Shown here piece after piece: positions 31,270 through 40,953 of a stretch of 64,000 nt of DNA. Position 1 is the first letter of the stretch, and each line of letters begins with the position of its first letter. A model generated the notes under the pieces. That model worked only from the letters and a program-made list of their open reading frames with translations, made no database searches and had not been told where the DNA came from. The DNA comes from Burkholderiales bacterium GJ-E10 (GTDB lineage: Bacteria > Pseudomonadota > Gammaproteobacteria > Burkholderiales > Burkholderiaceae_F): the NCBI GenBank assembly GCA_000828975.1, contig AP014683.1, positions 3,181,700 through 3,245,699 on the forward strand, given 5' to 3'. The position numbers and the translations under genes were made by a program.

Positions 31270-33662
31270 TGCGACATGGCCGGGTTGGCCCCGGTCATCG
31301 CGGGGACGGAGCCCGGCGCCGGAGACGAGTCGTCGACGCCGATGCTGGCGATGCCGCCGTTGCCGGGTTGAAATTCCTGCAGGTAGACATCGCCGTTGAC
31401 CTGGACCACGCCCGGCGGCATCGGACGCACGGTTTCCGGCACCCCCTTCAGCATCCCGGCCATGTAGTCGATCCAGATCGGCAGGGCGAGGTCGCCGCCC
31501 GTTTCGTGCGCGCCGAGCGGCTTCGGTTGATCGAAGCCCACCCAGGACACGGCCACCGTGCCGCCGCCGTAGCCCGAGAACCACGCGTCATGCGACAGGT
31601 TCGTGGTCCCGGTTTTTCCGGCGATGTCGTCGCGATGGAGCACCGACGCGCGCTTGGCGGTGCCGTACCGCGTGACGTCCTGCAGCAGGCTGTTCATCAC
31701 GTAGTCGGTTCGGGCGTCGTACACCCGCGGCGCATTCTGTTCCGCGAGTTCCGGATGCGCCTGCATGAGGACGTGGCCGGTTCCGTCGGTGACCCGCTGG
31801 ATGAGGTAGGGATGCACGGCGTATCCGCCGTTGGCGATGATCGCGTACGCGCCCAGCTCCTGCCAGGGCGTGACCGCCCCGGCCCCGAGCGCCATGGTCA
31901 GGTACGCGGGGTTTCTGCCGGGGTCGAAGCCGAAGCGCTCGATGTACTTCTGGGCGTAATCCGGGCCGATGGCCTGCAGCACACGGATCGACACGAGGTT
32001 GCGCGATTCCGCCAGTCCTTCCCGCAACGTCATCGGTCCCTTGAAATCGGGCTCGTAGTCTTTGGGTTGCCACGGCGTGCTGCCGGTTTCCGCTGCCGGG
32101 ATGATGAGCGGCGCATCGTTGACGAGGGTCGTGGTCATCACGCCCTTTTCGATCGCGGCGGAAAAGAGGAACGGCTTGATGCTGGAACCCGGTTGCCGCC
32201 AGGCCTGCGTCACATGATCGAACTTGTTCAGCCGAAAATCGAAGCCGCCGACGAGCGCGCGCACCGCGCCGCTCCGGGCATCGGCGGCGACGAATGCCGC
32301 CTGCACCGCCGGCAGCTGCGTGATCGTCCAGTCGTCGTTGGCGCCGCGGGCGAGCCGGATGATCGAACCCGGCGTGATCCGGTGCGCGCGCGGCGCATGG
32401 CGCCGGAGCGCCGCGGCCACGAACTTCAGGCCGCCGCCCCGGATCTCGACGGTCGAGCCGTCGGCTAGGCGGGCGCGCACGGCGCGCGGCCCGGCGGCGA
32501 GCACCACGGCGGCCGGAAAGCCGGGAACCTCGGGCGCCGCGGCGAGGGCCGCGGCGATGTACCGCTTGCGCGCCTTGTCGTCGGCTGGGGCGTCGAGGTC
32601 GACGTGGCGTTCCGGCCCGCGGTAGCCGCGCAGCCGGTCGTAGGCCAGCACCTGCCGGCGCAAGGCGGCATAGGCCAGTGCCTGGGCACGGCTGTCGATC
32701 GTCGTGATGACGTTCAACCCGTACTCGTAGGCGTCCTCGTGATAGACGTTGGCGACCATCTGCCGGACCAGTTCCGCCGCGTACTCTGCATGAACCCCCG
32801 CATGGACTCCGGAAGCGGTGGTATTGGCGAAGGCGGCTTCGCTACCGCGGACGGAGATCGGCTGTGCCATCGCGGCATCGTATGCCTTCCGGTCGATGTA
32901 GCCGTCCGCCAGCATGCGCCCGAGCACGTAGTGCTGGCGCGCGCGCGCGAATTTCGGATTGACCTGCGGATTGCCGGTGCTGGGCGCCTTGGGCAGTTCG
33001 GCAAGCATGGCGCACTCCGCCAGCGAAAGCTTCGACAGCGGCTTGCCGAAATACGTCTGCGCGGCGGCGGCGAATCCGTAGGCCCGCTGGCCGAGGTAGA
33101 TCTGGTTGACGTAGATCTCGAGGATGCGGTCCTTGGACAGTTCCGATTCGATCTTGACCGCCATCGCGATTTCATAAATCTTGCGCAGGTACGTCCGCTC
33201 GGAACTCAGGAAGAAGTTGCGCGCCACCTGCATCGTGATCGTGCTGGCGCCCTGGACCCGATGGCCGGACACGATGTCCGCGACCATCGCCCGCAGGATG
33301 CCGGCCGCATCGAAGCCGCCATGCTGATAGAAATTCGTGTCTTCCGCCGCAAGAATGGCTTCCTTGAGCGGCTTCGGGACGTCGCGGAGGGCGACGAACC
33401 GGCGCCGCTCTTCGCCGAACTCGCCCAGCAGGACGCCGTCGGCGCTCCAGACGCGCAGCGGCAGCTTGGGCCGGTAATTGGTCAGCGCCTCGGTGGACGG
33501 GAGGCGGTGGTAGGCGAGTGCAAACAGCATCGCGCCGAGGAACGCCGCGCACGCGGCGCCGGCTCCGATGACGACGACGAGAAAGCCGATCAGGCGCATG
33601 CCGGCGCCGGGGGTCCGCCGCGATGGGCCGGGGGCAGGACCTGCAGGTCGATCCGATTTCAC
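31245..33662 (-). CDS. mrcA: penicillin-binding protein 1A (class A)
   Basis: An 805-residue bifunctional peptidoglycan synthase. One N-terminal membrane anchor (IGFLVVVIGAGAACAAFLGAMLFALAY) precedes the GT51 transglycosylase (EDTNFYQHGGFDAAGILRA, GASTITMQVARNFFL) and a transpeptidase with SxxK in GSSIKPF, and KTG in AGKTGTTNLSHDAWFSGYG. The start used is the GTG at 33662; an ATG at 33599 (MRLIGF) is an alternative, and neither has a strong ribosome site. The gene is divergent from pilM, the usual Burkholderiales arrangement (ponA-pilMNOPQ). Confidence 0.93.
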   Translation of the reverse strand: MKSDRPAGPAPGPSRRTPGAGMRLIGFLVVVIGAGAACAAFLGAMLFALAYHRLPSTEALTNYRPKLPLRVWSADGVLLGEFGEERRRFVALRDVPKPLKEAILAAEDTNFYQHGGFDAAGILRAMVADIVSGHRVQGASTITMQVARNFFLSSERTYLRKIYEIAMAVKIESELSKDRILEIYVNQIYLGQRAYGFAAAAQTYFGKPLSKLSLAECAMLAELPKAPSTGNPQVNPKFARARQHYVLGRMLADGYIDRKAYDAAMAQPISVRGSEAAFANTTASGVHAGVHAEYAAELVRQMVANVYHEDAYEYGLNVITTIDSRAQALAYAALRRQVLAYDRLRGYRGPERHVDLDAPADDKARKRYIAAALAAAPEVPGFPAAVVLAAGPRAVRARLADGSTVEIRGGGLKFVAAALRRHAPRAHRITPGSIIRLARGANDDWTITQLPAVQAAFVAADARSGAVRALVGGFDFRLNKFDHVTQAWRQPGSSIKPFLFSAAIEKGVMTTTLVNDAPLIIPAAETGSTPWQPKDYEPDFKGPMTLREGLAESRNLVSIRVLQAIGPDYAQKYIERFGFDPGRNPAYLTMALGAGAVTPWQELGAYAIIANGGYAVHPYLIQRVTDGTGHVLMQAHPELAEQNAPRVYDARTDYVMNSLLQDVTRYGTAKRASVLHRDDIAGKTGTTNLSHDAWFSGYGGGTVAVSWVGFDQPKPLGAHETGGDLALPIWIDYMAGMLKGVPETVRPMPPGVVQVNGDVYLQEFQPGNGGIASIGVDDSSPAPGSVPAMTGANPAMSQWLQYERH

Positions 33663-33683
33663 CGTGAATGCTTATTGACGATT

Positions 33684-33704
33684 AAAAAAAGCCGGACGCC
33701 GGCC
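33684..33704 (-). terminator. intrinsic terminator in the mrcA leader
   Basis: On the minus strand: a GCCGG/CCGGC hairpin with a 3-base loop followed by seven T. It lies about 20 bases before the mrcA start and downstream of a TATAAT box at 33735-33740, so a transcript made for mrcA would meet it first. No minus-strand gene lies upstream that it could end. Confidence 0.55.
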
Positions 33705-33734
33705 TTTCGCCTGACGGCGAGGAGTGGTCGACGA

Positions 33735-33740
33735 TTATAG
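33735..33740 (-). promoter_or_regulatory. consensus -10 box upstream of mrcA
   Basis: TATAAT on the minus strand, about 75 bases before the mrcA start. The matching -35 region is weak (ACAAGC at 17 bases), so it would need an activator or another element. The intergenic stretch 33663-34032 (370 bases) holds this box, the leader terminator and the pilM promoter region, and no gene. Confidence 0.4.
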
Positions 33741-33833
33741 GCGGGCGCCGATCATCGCTTGTGCAGGACAAAATTGCACCGCTTTTCGCGCCGGAGTACC
33801 GGAAACGTGCCACTCATCGACCGTTTGCAGGGC

Positions 33834-33862
33834 TTGGCTGCGGGAATTGCCCTTGCTACGAT
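33834..33862 (+). promoter_or_regulatory. candidate promoter for the pilMNOPQ operon
   Basis: TTGGCT at 33834-33839, a 17-base spacer and TACGAT at 33857-33862 on the plus strand, about 165 bases before the pilM start. It is the best-scoring pair by eye in the gap; no experimental support. Confidence 0.35.
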
Positions 33863-34032
33863 TTCGAGCGTCATCTTCAAAAAGGATGGTAACTTCCCGG
33901 ATTGTAAGGAAAATGCCGGGCGGCGCTCCGAAGCAGGTCTCGGCGTGTCTATGACAATGCATTGAAATTCCAGAGGAAACCTGGCGGGCGCTTCGCCGAC
34001 GCGGGTTTGCCGGTCTGAAGGGGAGCGCCGCT

Positions 34033-35112
34033 TTGGCCTTCGAATTGCCGTTTTTTTCGTCCAAGACGCCGCCGCTGATCGGGCTCGACGTCGGCTCGTC
34101 GAGCATCAAGCTCGTCGAGCTGGCGGATGCGGGGGATGGGGTGGTGCGCCTGGAGCGGTATGCCGTCGAGCCGATCCCGCGTGGCGCCGTCGTCGACGGC
34201 AATATCGACAAGATCGACGTGGTCGCCGACGCGGTGCGGCGCGCTTGGCGGCGGTCCGGCACGCGGATCAAGAACGTCGCCATGGCCCTCCCGACCTCGG
34301 CCGTCATCACCAAGCGCATCGCGCTTCCCGGCAACCTCCGGGAAGAAGAGATGGAGATGCAGGTCGAGAGCGAGGCAAACCAGTACATTCCGTTTGCCCT
34401 CGACGAGGTCAGCCTCGATTTCCAGGTGCTGGGGTCGATTCCCAACTCCCCGGAAGACGTCGAAGTGCTGATCGCCGCCTCGCGCAAGGAGAAGGTCGAG
34501 GACCGTCTGGCGGTGGTGCAGGCCGCCGGACTCAATCCGCTGGTGGTCGACGTCGAATCCTTCGCATCCCGGGCGGCGCTGGAGCGGTTGATCGGACAGC
34601 TTCCCAACCAGGGGGAGGGTCTGGTCATTGCCGTGTTCTACATCGGCGCCAACACCACCGGCGTGAGCGTCATGCTGGATGGCGAGGCGATCTACGAACG
34701 CGAGCAGCCGTTCGGCGGGCAGCAGCTCACCGGCGACATCTCTCGCGCGTATGGCATTCCGGCCGAAGAAGCCGAACAGAAAAAGCGCAGCGGCGACCTC
34801 CCCGCCAATTATGAGGACGAGGTCCTCAAGCCGTTCGTCGATTCGGCGACGACGGAGATCACGCGAGCCCTGCAGTTCTTCTTCACCTCGACGCCATACA
34901 CGCGCGTGGATCAGATCATGCTGGCGGGCGGCTCTTCCGTGCTGGCGGGACTTCCCGAAGCGCTGATGGAGCGCGCCCAGGTGCCGACCTCGGTCATTTC
35001 GCCCTTCAAGGGGATGGAGCTGTCGCCGAACATCCGGGAGCGCCAACTGCGCCTCGATGCCCCGGCGCTGCTCACGCCCTGCGGATTGGCGATGCGGAGA
35101 TTCGACAAGTGA
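34033..35112 (+). CDS. pilM: type IV pilus assembly protein PilM
   Basis: A 359-residue actin-like ATPase on the cytoplasmic side of the type IV pilus machine. It starts at a TTG (34033) with AAGGGGAG upstream, then FFSSKTPPLIGLDVGSSSIKLVEL, the phosphate-1 loop. It contains the adenosine-loop LAGGSSVLAGLPEAL near the C terminus. It binds the N terminus of PilN. It overlaps pilN by four bases. Confidence 0.95.
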   Translation: MAFELPFFSSKTPPLIGLDVGSSSIKLVELADAGDGVVRLERYAVEPIPRGAVVDGNIDKIDVVADAVRRAWRRSGTRIKNVAMALPTSAVITKRIALPGNLREEEMEMQVESEANQYIPFALDEVSLDFQVLGSIPNSPEDVEVLIAASRKEKVEDRLAVVQAAGLNPLVVDVESFASRAALERLIGQLPNQGEGLVIAVFYIGANTTGVSVMLDGEAIYEREQPFGGQQLTGDISRAYGIPAEEAEQKKRSGDLPANYEDEVLKPFVDSATTEITRALQFFFTSTPYTRVDQIMLAGGSSVLAGLPEALMERAQVPTSVISPFKGMELSPNIRERQLRLDAPALLTPCGLAMRRFDK

Positions 35113-35729
35113 CCATCCGCATCAACCTGCTGCCGCATCGCGAGGAACGGCGGAAACGCCAGAAGAACCTTTTTTTCGCGATGACGGGCGTCAGCGCGCT
35201 GGCGGGGGCCGCGCTCGTGCTGTTCGGGTGGGTTGTGCTCGACGGCTACGTCAGCGCGCAGCGCAACCGCAACGAGATCATTTCCCGCGCCAATGCCCGC
35301 CTCGACATCCAGATCCACGAGATCGCATCGCTGCGTCGTGATCTCGCGTCCCTGCGGGCCCGGGAGAAGGCGGTCGAAGACCTGCAGTCGGGGCGCAATG
35401 AACCGGTATACCTGTTCGGCGAACTGACGCGGCTGACACCGGATGGAGTTTTCCTTCGGTCGATCGACGAGCACGGCAACCAGGTGCGGGTGGAGGGCTG
35501 GGCGGCGTCGAACGAACGCGTTTCGGAGTACCTGCGCAATCTGCAGGACAATGGACGCTTCGTGGAGCGCCCGCAGCTCATCGAGATCCGGGTTGCGGCC
35601 CAGGGGCCGAAAGGCATTCCCCGGCGCGTATTCGAGTTCTCGCTCGAATTTTTGATGAAAAAGCCCAGCCACTCCACCACCGGCACCACGCCGGCGGGCG
35701 CCGCGCCGACGCGTGCGGCGAAGGCGTGA
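35109..35729 (+). CDS. pilN: type IV pilus assembly protein PilN
   Basis: A 206-residue inner-membrane protein: the conserved cytoplasmic INLLPHREERRKRQKN motif (residues 3-18) that docks onto PilM, one membrane helix (about 25-45), a coiled coil and a ferredoxin-like periplasmic domain. It ends with a threonine/alanine-rich tail. It forms the alignment complex with PilO and PilP. Confidence 0.95.
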   Translation: MTIRINLLPHREERRKRQKNLFFAMTGVSALAGAALVLFGWVVLDGYVSAQRNRNEIISRANARLDIQIHEIASLRRDLASLRAREKAVEDLQSGRNEPVYLFGELTRLTPDGVFLRSIDEHGNQVRVEGWAASNERVSEYLRNLQDNGRFVERPQLIEIRVAAQGPKGIPRRVFEFSLEFLMKKPSHSTTGTTPAGAAPTRAAKA

Positions 35730-35757
35730 CGGGCGGACTGCGACACGGGCGACGACC

Positions 35758-36405
35758 ATGGCGATCAAGATTCCCGTATCGGACATCACGGCCAAATTCC
35801 AGGGCCTTACGCTCGAGAACGTCGGCACCTGGCCGCTGCTCCCGCGCGCCACCCTGTGGGCGGCCCTGGTTCTGGTGTGTGCGTTGGTGGGCTATTTCGC
35901 GCTCTGGAGCGGGCAGTTGGCCCAGCTCGACCAGTTGCGCCAGCAGGAGGTTTCCCTCAAGGAGCAGTACCGCTACAAGCTCGCGCAGGCGATCAACCTC
36001 GATGACCTGCGGCGCCAGAAGGAGCAGGTCGGACAGTATGTCCTGATGCTCGAGAAGCAGTTGCCGAGCAAGGCGGAGATGGACGCACTGCTGTCCGACA
36101 TCAACCAGGCGGGGATCGGTCGCGGATTGCAGTTCGAGTTGTTTCGCCCGGGACGGGTGGTGGTGCGCGACTACTACGCGGAGCTGCCGATCGCGATCCG
36201 TCTATCGGGACGCTATGACGATCTGGGCGCATTCGCGACCGACATCGCCGATCTTCCCCGCATCGTCACGCTCAACGACATCAAGTTGCGGACGAACAAG
36301 GACATGACGCTGACGCTCGATGCGACGGCGAAGACCTACCGGTATCTGGACGAAGAAGAGCTGGCGGCGCGCCGCCGTACGCGGATGAAGGGCAGGCGGA
36401 AATGA
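35758..36405 (+). CDS. pilO: type IV pilus assembly protein PilO
   Basis: A 215-residue single-span inner-membrane protein with a short cytoplasmic N terminus, membrane helix at about 35-55, a coiled coil (LDQLRQQEVSLKEQYRYKL) and a ferredoxin-like domain containing VVVRDYYAELPIAIRLSGRYDDLGAF. I chose the ATG at 35758 (MAIKIP); the frame opens earlier but overlaps pilN. It partners with PilN. Confidence 0.93.
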   Translation: MAIKIPVSDITAKFQGLTLENVGTWPLLPRATLWAALVLVCALVGYFALWSGQLAQLDQLRQQEVSLKEQYRYKLAQAINLDDLRRQKEQVGQYVLMLEKQLPSKAEMDALLSDINQAGIGRGLQFELFRPGRVVVRDYYAELPIAIRLSGRYDDLGAFATDIADLPRIVTLNDIKLRTNKDMTLTLDATAKTYRYLDEEELAARRRTRMKGRRK

Positions 36406-36977
36406 ACGGGGTTGCGACAGGCGCCGTAGTCGTTCGCGGCTGGCGGTGGGGAATCGTCGCGGTTGTCGTGGCCGCGCTGGCTGCTTGCGGGCTTTCGGAC
36501 GAAGCCGAGATCCGGCAGTGGATGGCCGACCAGCGGAAAACCATCCATCCGATGATGCAGAAGGTCGCGGAGCCCATCCCGTTCACACCGTACTCGTACG
36601 ACCCGCATGGCCGGGTCGATCCGTTCAATCCGCAGAAGATCCTGATGACCATGACCCAGGACCGCATCCGCGGCGTGGCGAGCGGATTGCGGCCGGACCT
36701 GTCGCGCCGCCGTGAGCCGCTCGAGGCGTATGCGCTCGATCAGATCCGGATGGTGGGAATGATGCGGGAGGGCAACGACAACGTCGCTCTCCTGGAGGCG
36801 AACGGGACGGTGCATCTCGTCCATGTCGGGAACTACATCGGCCAGAACTTCGGCCGGATCACCCGCGTTTCGGAAACGGAAGTCGATTTGAGGGAACTGT
36901 ACCAGGACGCCGCAGGCGAATGGGAGGAACGTCCTCAAAAGCTGGAGCTGCAAATGGCCAGCGCCCAAGGGAGCTAG
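36402..36977 (+). CDS. pilP: type IV pilus lipoprotein PilP
   Basis: A 191-residue lipoprotein with lipobox LAAC (Cys about 29) and the PilP beta domain (RVDPFNPQKIL, VGMMREGNDNVALLEANGTVHLVHVGNYIGQNFGRI). It bridges the PilNO complex to the PilQ secretin. It overlaps pilO by four bases. Confidence 0.93.
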   Translation: MNGVATGAVVVRGWRWGIVAVVVAALAACGLSDEAEIRQWMADQRKTIHPMMQKVAEPIPFTPYSYDPHGRVDPFNPQKILMTMTQDRIRGVASGLRPDLSRRREPLEAYALDQIRMVGMMREGNDNVALLEANGTVHLVHVGNYIGQNFGRITRVSETEVDLRELYQDAAGEWEERPQKLELQMASAQGS

Positions 36978-36979
36978 TG

Positions 36980-39220
36980 ATGACGGTTGCAAATCTGCGC
37001 GGTATTCCATCAAAAATTCGCAGCCTGCTGGCCTGCGGCATCGCGCTGTCGGTGGTGCTCGGCAGTGCCCAGGCCCAGGTTTCGGGCGGCGCCGCCGCGG
37101 AAGCCGCAGCCGGAAACAGCGTGCAGTCGGTCAGCGCCACGCGGACCGGCGCCGGGGTGTTCCTGACCATCCGCATGCAGAAGCCGGTCACCGCGGTTCC
37201 CCGGAACTTTTCGGTCATGCGACCGGCGCGGATCGCATTGGATCTGATGGGGGCGACCAACGGCCTCGGGCACAACGCCGTGACCATCGACCAGGGGAAC
37301 CTGCGCTCGGTCGACGTGGTACAGGCCGAGGGGCGGACCCGCATCGTGCTGAACCTGGTCCGGTCGGTCGCATATACGGTTTCGGCGAACGGGAATACCG
37401 TGCTGGTTGCGCTGGGCAATGTCAACGAAACCGCGCCGACGTTCCCCGCAGCTCCCGTGGCCGCCTCGGGTACGCCGGCAGCCACGCCGTCCGGCGCGAC
37501 CGCGGCCGTGGCCAAGGAGGCGCGCACCATCCGCGCACTGGACTTCCGGCGCGGGGCCAACGGCGAAGGCCGGGTGGTCGTCGATCTCAGCGATCCCAAT
37601 ACCGCGGTCGACATTCGCCAGAAGGGCAAGAATGTCGTCGTCGACTTCGACGGCACCGCGATTCCGGATTCGCTGCGCCGCCGCCTCGATGTGACCGATT
37701 TCGGCACGCCGGTCGCACGGGTGACCGCGAGCCAGAGCGGCGGCAATGCGCAGCTCGTCATCGAAGGGCGCGGATTGTGGGAGCAGGATGCGTACCAGAG
37801 CGACAACCAGTTTGTCGTCGAGTTGAAGCCGGTGCATCCGAACCCGACCCAGCTCTTCCCAGGGCAAGGCAAGGGGTATCACGGGCAGCGTCTTTCACTC
37901 AACTTTCAGAACGTCGATGTGCGCTCGCTGTTGCAGGTGATCGCCGATTTCACGAACCTGAACATCATCACCAGCGATTCGGTTCATGGCACCATCACCT
38001 TGCGCCTCAAGGACGTTCCCTGGGATCAGGCCCTGGACATCATCCTGCAGAGCAAGGGCCTGGGCATGCGCAAGAACGGCAACGTCATCCTGATCGCGCC
38101 GCGCGAGGAACTGGCGCTGAAGGAAAAGCAGACGCTGGAAGCGCAGAGCCAGATCGAGGCGCTCGAGCCCGTACGGGCGGAGAGCTTTGTGCTCAACTAC
38201 GCCAGGGCGCTCGACGTCCAGAACCTGCTGATGGGGCGGAGTGGCGGCGCATCGGGAGGTGGCATGGGCGGCAAAGGATTGCTGTCCAAGCGCGGCAGCG
38301 TGGTGCTCGATACGCGCACCAACCAGCTCTTCGTGCAGGACATCCCGGAGCGGCTCGATGAAATCCGCCGGCTGATCGCGCGGATCGACGTCCCGACGCG
38401 TCAGGTGATGATCGAGGCGCGCATCGTCGAGGCGCAGGATACGTTCAGCCAGGACATCGGTTCCCGGCTGGGCATCGTGCACTCGGGGCCGACCTCCTGG
38501 GTCAACGGTGGCGCGGGTTCCACGTACACCACCGGCACCGGCGCCGCCGCAGCCGGCGGCCTCAACACCATGACGGTCGGAACGACCACCATCACCAACC
38601 CGAACTTCGTCAATCTTCCGGCGGCGTCTCAAAACGGCTTCAATCCTGGCGTGATCGGTCTTACCCTGTTCGACCGTTCGATCTCCAATCTGCTCAATCT
38701 CGAACTTTCGGCGCTCGAGGTCGATGGTCAGGCGAACGACATCGCCAGCCCGCGCGTCGTCACGGCCAACAACGTCAAGGCCACCATCATGCAGGGCACC
38801 CAGATTCCGTATCAGACGGTGTCGGCGGGCGGCGGCATCGGGATGGTCCAGTTCCAGAATGCCGTGTTGAGCCTGGAGGTGACACCGCAGATCACTCCCG
38901 ACGGCGATGTGTTCCTGACCGTGAAGGTGCACAAGGACACGCCCAATCCGGCGGTGAGCAGTGCCGCCGGCGTGGCGATCGACACGAAGAGCGTGGACAC
39001 CCAGGTCCTGGTGCAGAACGGCGGCACGGTGGTGATCGGCGGCATCTTCGAGAAGACGCAGACCATCACGACCACCAAGATCCCCTTCCTGGGCGATCTG
39101 CCGTACGTCGGCATCTTCTTCCGCGACCGGGCCAAGACCAACAACCGGACCGAGCTGCTGATCTTCATCACGCCGCGCGTGATCTCGCAGCAGATGGATC
39201 AGGCGGCAGCGCAGATGTGA
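36980..39220 (+). CDS. pilQ: type IV pilus secretin PilQ
   Basis: A 746-residue outer-membrane secretin. A signal peptide (cleavage near AQAQ) is followed by two AMIN domains that bind peptidoglycan (about 45-270), the STN/N0 region (LSLNFQNVDVRSLLQVIADFTNLNI, about 300), N1, and the secretin barrel ending VGIFFRDRAKTNNRTELLIFITPRVI. A low-complexity Thr/Gly/Ala segment (about 510-540) falls inside the barrel domain. The ATG at 36980 follows the pilP stop by two bases; a GTG one codon earlier is possible. Confidence 0.95.
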   Translation: MTVANLRGIPSKIRSLLACGIALSVVLGSAQAQVSGGAAAEAAAGNSVQSVSATRTGAGVFLTIRMQKPVTAVPRNFSVMRPARIALDLMGATNGLGHNAVTIDQGNLRSVDVVQAEGRTRIVLNLVRSVAYTVSANGNTVLVALGNVNETAPTFPAAPVAASGTPAATPSGATAAVAKEARTIRALDFRRGANGEGRVVVDLSDPNTAVDIRQKGKNVVVDFDGTAIPDSLRRRLDVTDFGTPVARVTASQSGGNAQLVIEGRGLWEQDAYQSDNQFVVELKPVHPNPTQLFPGQGKGYHGQRLSLNFQNVDVRSLLQVIADFTNLNIITSDSVHGTITLRLKDVPWDQALDIILQSKGLGMRKNGNVILIAPREELALKEKQTLEAQSQIEALEPVRAESFVLNYARALDVQNLLMGRSGGASGGGMGGKGLLSKRGSVVLDTRTNQLFVQDIPERLDEIRRLIARIDVPTRQVMIEARIVEAQDTFSQDIGSRLGIVHSGPTSWVNGGAGSTYTTGTGAAAAGGLNTMTVGTTTITNPNFVNLPAASQNGFNPGVIGLTLFDRSISNLLNLELSALEVDGQANDIASPRVVTANNVKATIMQGTQIPYQTVSAGGGIGMVQFQNAVLSLEVTPQITPDGDVFLTVKVHKDTPNPAVSSAAGVAIDTKSVDTQVLVQNGGTVVIGGIFEKTQTITTTKIPFLGDLPYVGIFFRDRAKTNNRTELLIFITPRVISQQMDQAAAQM

Positions 39221-39226
39221 CCCCCC

Positions 39227-39244
39227 GCCCCCGGTAGCGGGGGC
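39227..39244. terminator. hairpin between pilQ and aroK
   Basis: A 7-base GC stem (GCCCCCG with CGGGGGC, four-base loop) six bases after the pilQ stop, without a U-tract. It could reduce read-through from pilQ into aroK. Confidence 0.35.
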
Positions 39245-39287
39245 GCGGGCGGACATCCTTTCCGGAACCCAAGGTCACGGCGGCGTC

Positions 39288-39836
39288 TTGCAGCAGCATT
39301 CCCCCATTCTGGCGGCGGCGGACGCGCCGCTCTTCCTGATCGGCATGATGGGCGCCGGCAAGACTACGGTCGGCCGCCTCCTCGCCTCGGCGCTGGGGTA
39401 TACGTTTGTCGATGCCGATGCCGAACTGGAATCGCGCGCGGGCGTGCGCATCGCGACGATTTTCGAACTGGAGGGAGAAGAAGGGTTTCGCGATCGCGAA
39501 GAGCATCTTCTCCAGGAATTGACGGCGCGCCGGGGAATCGTCCTGGCAACCGGTGGCGGCGCCGTGCTGCGGCCTGCCAATCGGGCGTGTCTGCGCGATC
39601 GCGGGGTCGTCGTGTTCCTCGACGCGAGTCCGGAGGAAATCCTGCGCCGCACCCGCCAGGACACCCATCGCCCGCTGCTCGCCAGCGCCGACGGGGACCG
39701 GCGCGCGCGCATCGAATCCTTGCTCGAAGCGCGCATGCCGCTCTACCGCGAGACGGCACACCGGACCTTTTCATCGGCCCCGGGAAATCCCAAGCGCCTG
39801 GTGGAGACGATCCTGGCCGAATTGCGCAAGGGCTGA
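39288..39836 (+). CDS. aroK: shikimate kinase
   Basis: Phosphorylates shikimate in aromatic amino acid synthesis. 182 residues with the P-loop GMMGAGKTTVGR (about 19-30), the shikimate-binding DADAELESRAG and FRDREEHLL, and ATGGGAVLRPANR (about 87-99). Start is a TTG at 39288. The order pilQ-aroK-aroB-dgt is conserved in betaproteobacteria. Confidence 0.93.
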   Translation: MQQHSPILAAADAPLFLIGMMGAGKTTVGRLLASALGYTFVDADAELESRAGVRIATIFELEGEEGFRDREEHLLQELTARRGIVLATGGGAVLRPANRACLRDRGVVVFLDASPEEILRRTRQDTHRPLLASADGDRRARIESLLEARMPLYRETAHRTFSSAPGNPKRLVETILAELRKG

Positions 39837-39873
39837 AATGTTGTTGCGGGCGCGCAACCCGTACAATGCCGCC

Positions 39874-40953
39874 ATGCATCGCATACCCGTCGATCTTGCC
39901 AGCCGGGCTTACGAAATCTTCATCGGCGCCGGTCTTCTCCCTCGCGTAGGGGAGTTCGTCGCACCGCTGCGGCCGACCTCGATCCACGTCGTCTGCACGG
40001 AGGTCGTGGCGCCGCTTTATGCGCAGACGGTCGTCGATTCCTGCAAGGCCGTCGCGCCGACCCATCTGTGCACGATTCCCGATGGCGAATCGGTCAAGGA
40101 TCTCGGCACGGTTTCGCGCGTGCTGGACGCACTCGTCGCCGCGCGCGCCGATCGCCGCAGCGTGCTCGTCGCTTTGGGTGGCGGTGTGCTGGGAGACATC
40201 GCCGGATTTGCCGCATCGGTCTACATGCGCGGCATCCGGTTCGTCCAGGTGCCGACCACGCTGCTGGCGCAGGTCGATTCGTCGGTCGGCGGCAAGACCG
40301 GCGTCAACCATCCCGGCGGCAAGAATCTGATCGGCGCATTCCATCAGCCGAGCGCGGTGGTGTCGGATCCGGACGTCTTGCGCACCCTCCCGCCGCGCGA
40401 AGTGCGCGCCGGCATTGCGGAAGTGCTCAAGCATGGTTTGCTCGCGGACCGGGAATATTTCGACGCCACCGTCGCGGCGCTGCCGCGGCTGCTCGATGGC
40501 GATGGCGAGGCGATTGCCGAGGCGGTTGCCGGATCGTGCCGGATCAAGGCCGCGGTGGTGGGGCGCGACGAACGCGAGAGCGGCGATCGCGCGCTGCTCA
40601 ATCTCGGCCATACCTTCGGTCATGCGATCGAGGTGCTGACCGGCTATGGGACCTGGCTGCACGGCGAAGCCGTCGCCTGCGGCCTGTGCCTGGCCGCGGA
40701 TCTCTCGCAGGGCCTGGGCCTGATCGGTCGCGACGCGGTCGACGAAGTGGCGGCGGCGGTCGTCAAGGCCGGTTTGCCGGCGCGCATTCCCGGCATTTCC
40801 TGCGCGGCGGCGATGGAGTCGATGCGCTCGGACAAGAAGGCGTTCGCCGGCAAGATCGATTTCGTCGTGCTCGAGCGCATCGGACAGGCGGTGCGGCGAC
40901 AGGCTCCGGACGACCTCGTCGAGGCGACCTTGCGCGGCGGCGGGTTCGTATGA
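39874..40953 (+). CDS. aroB: 3-dehydroquinate synthase
   Basis: Converts DAHP to 3-dehydroquinate, using NAD and a divalent metal. 359 residues with [20 protein letters not shown] (about 106-125), [30 protein letters not shown], the metal ligand Glu in AEVLKHGLL, and His in [11 protein letters not shown] and LHGEAVACG. It overlaps the dGTPase gene by four bases. Confidence 0.95.
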   Translation: MHRIPVDLASRAYEIFIGAGLLPRVGEFVAPLRPTSIHVVCTEVVAPLYAQTVVDSCKAVAPTHLCTIPDGESVKDLGTVSRVLDALVAARADRRSVLVALGGGVLGDIAGFAASVYMRGIRFVQVPTTLLAQVDSSVGGKTGVNHPGGKNLIGAFHQPSAVVSDPDVLRTLPPREVRAGIAEVLKHGLLADREYFDATVAALPRLLDGDGEAIAEAVAGSCRIKAAVVGRDERESGDRALLNLGHTFGHAIEVLTGYGTWLHGEAVACGLCLAADLSQGLGLIGRDAVDEVAAAVVKAGLPARIPGISCAAAMESMRSDKKAFAGKIDFVVLERIGQAVRRQAPDDLVEATLRGGGFV

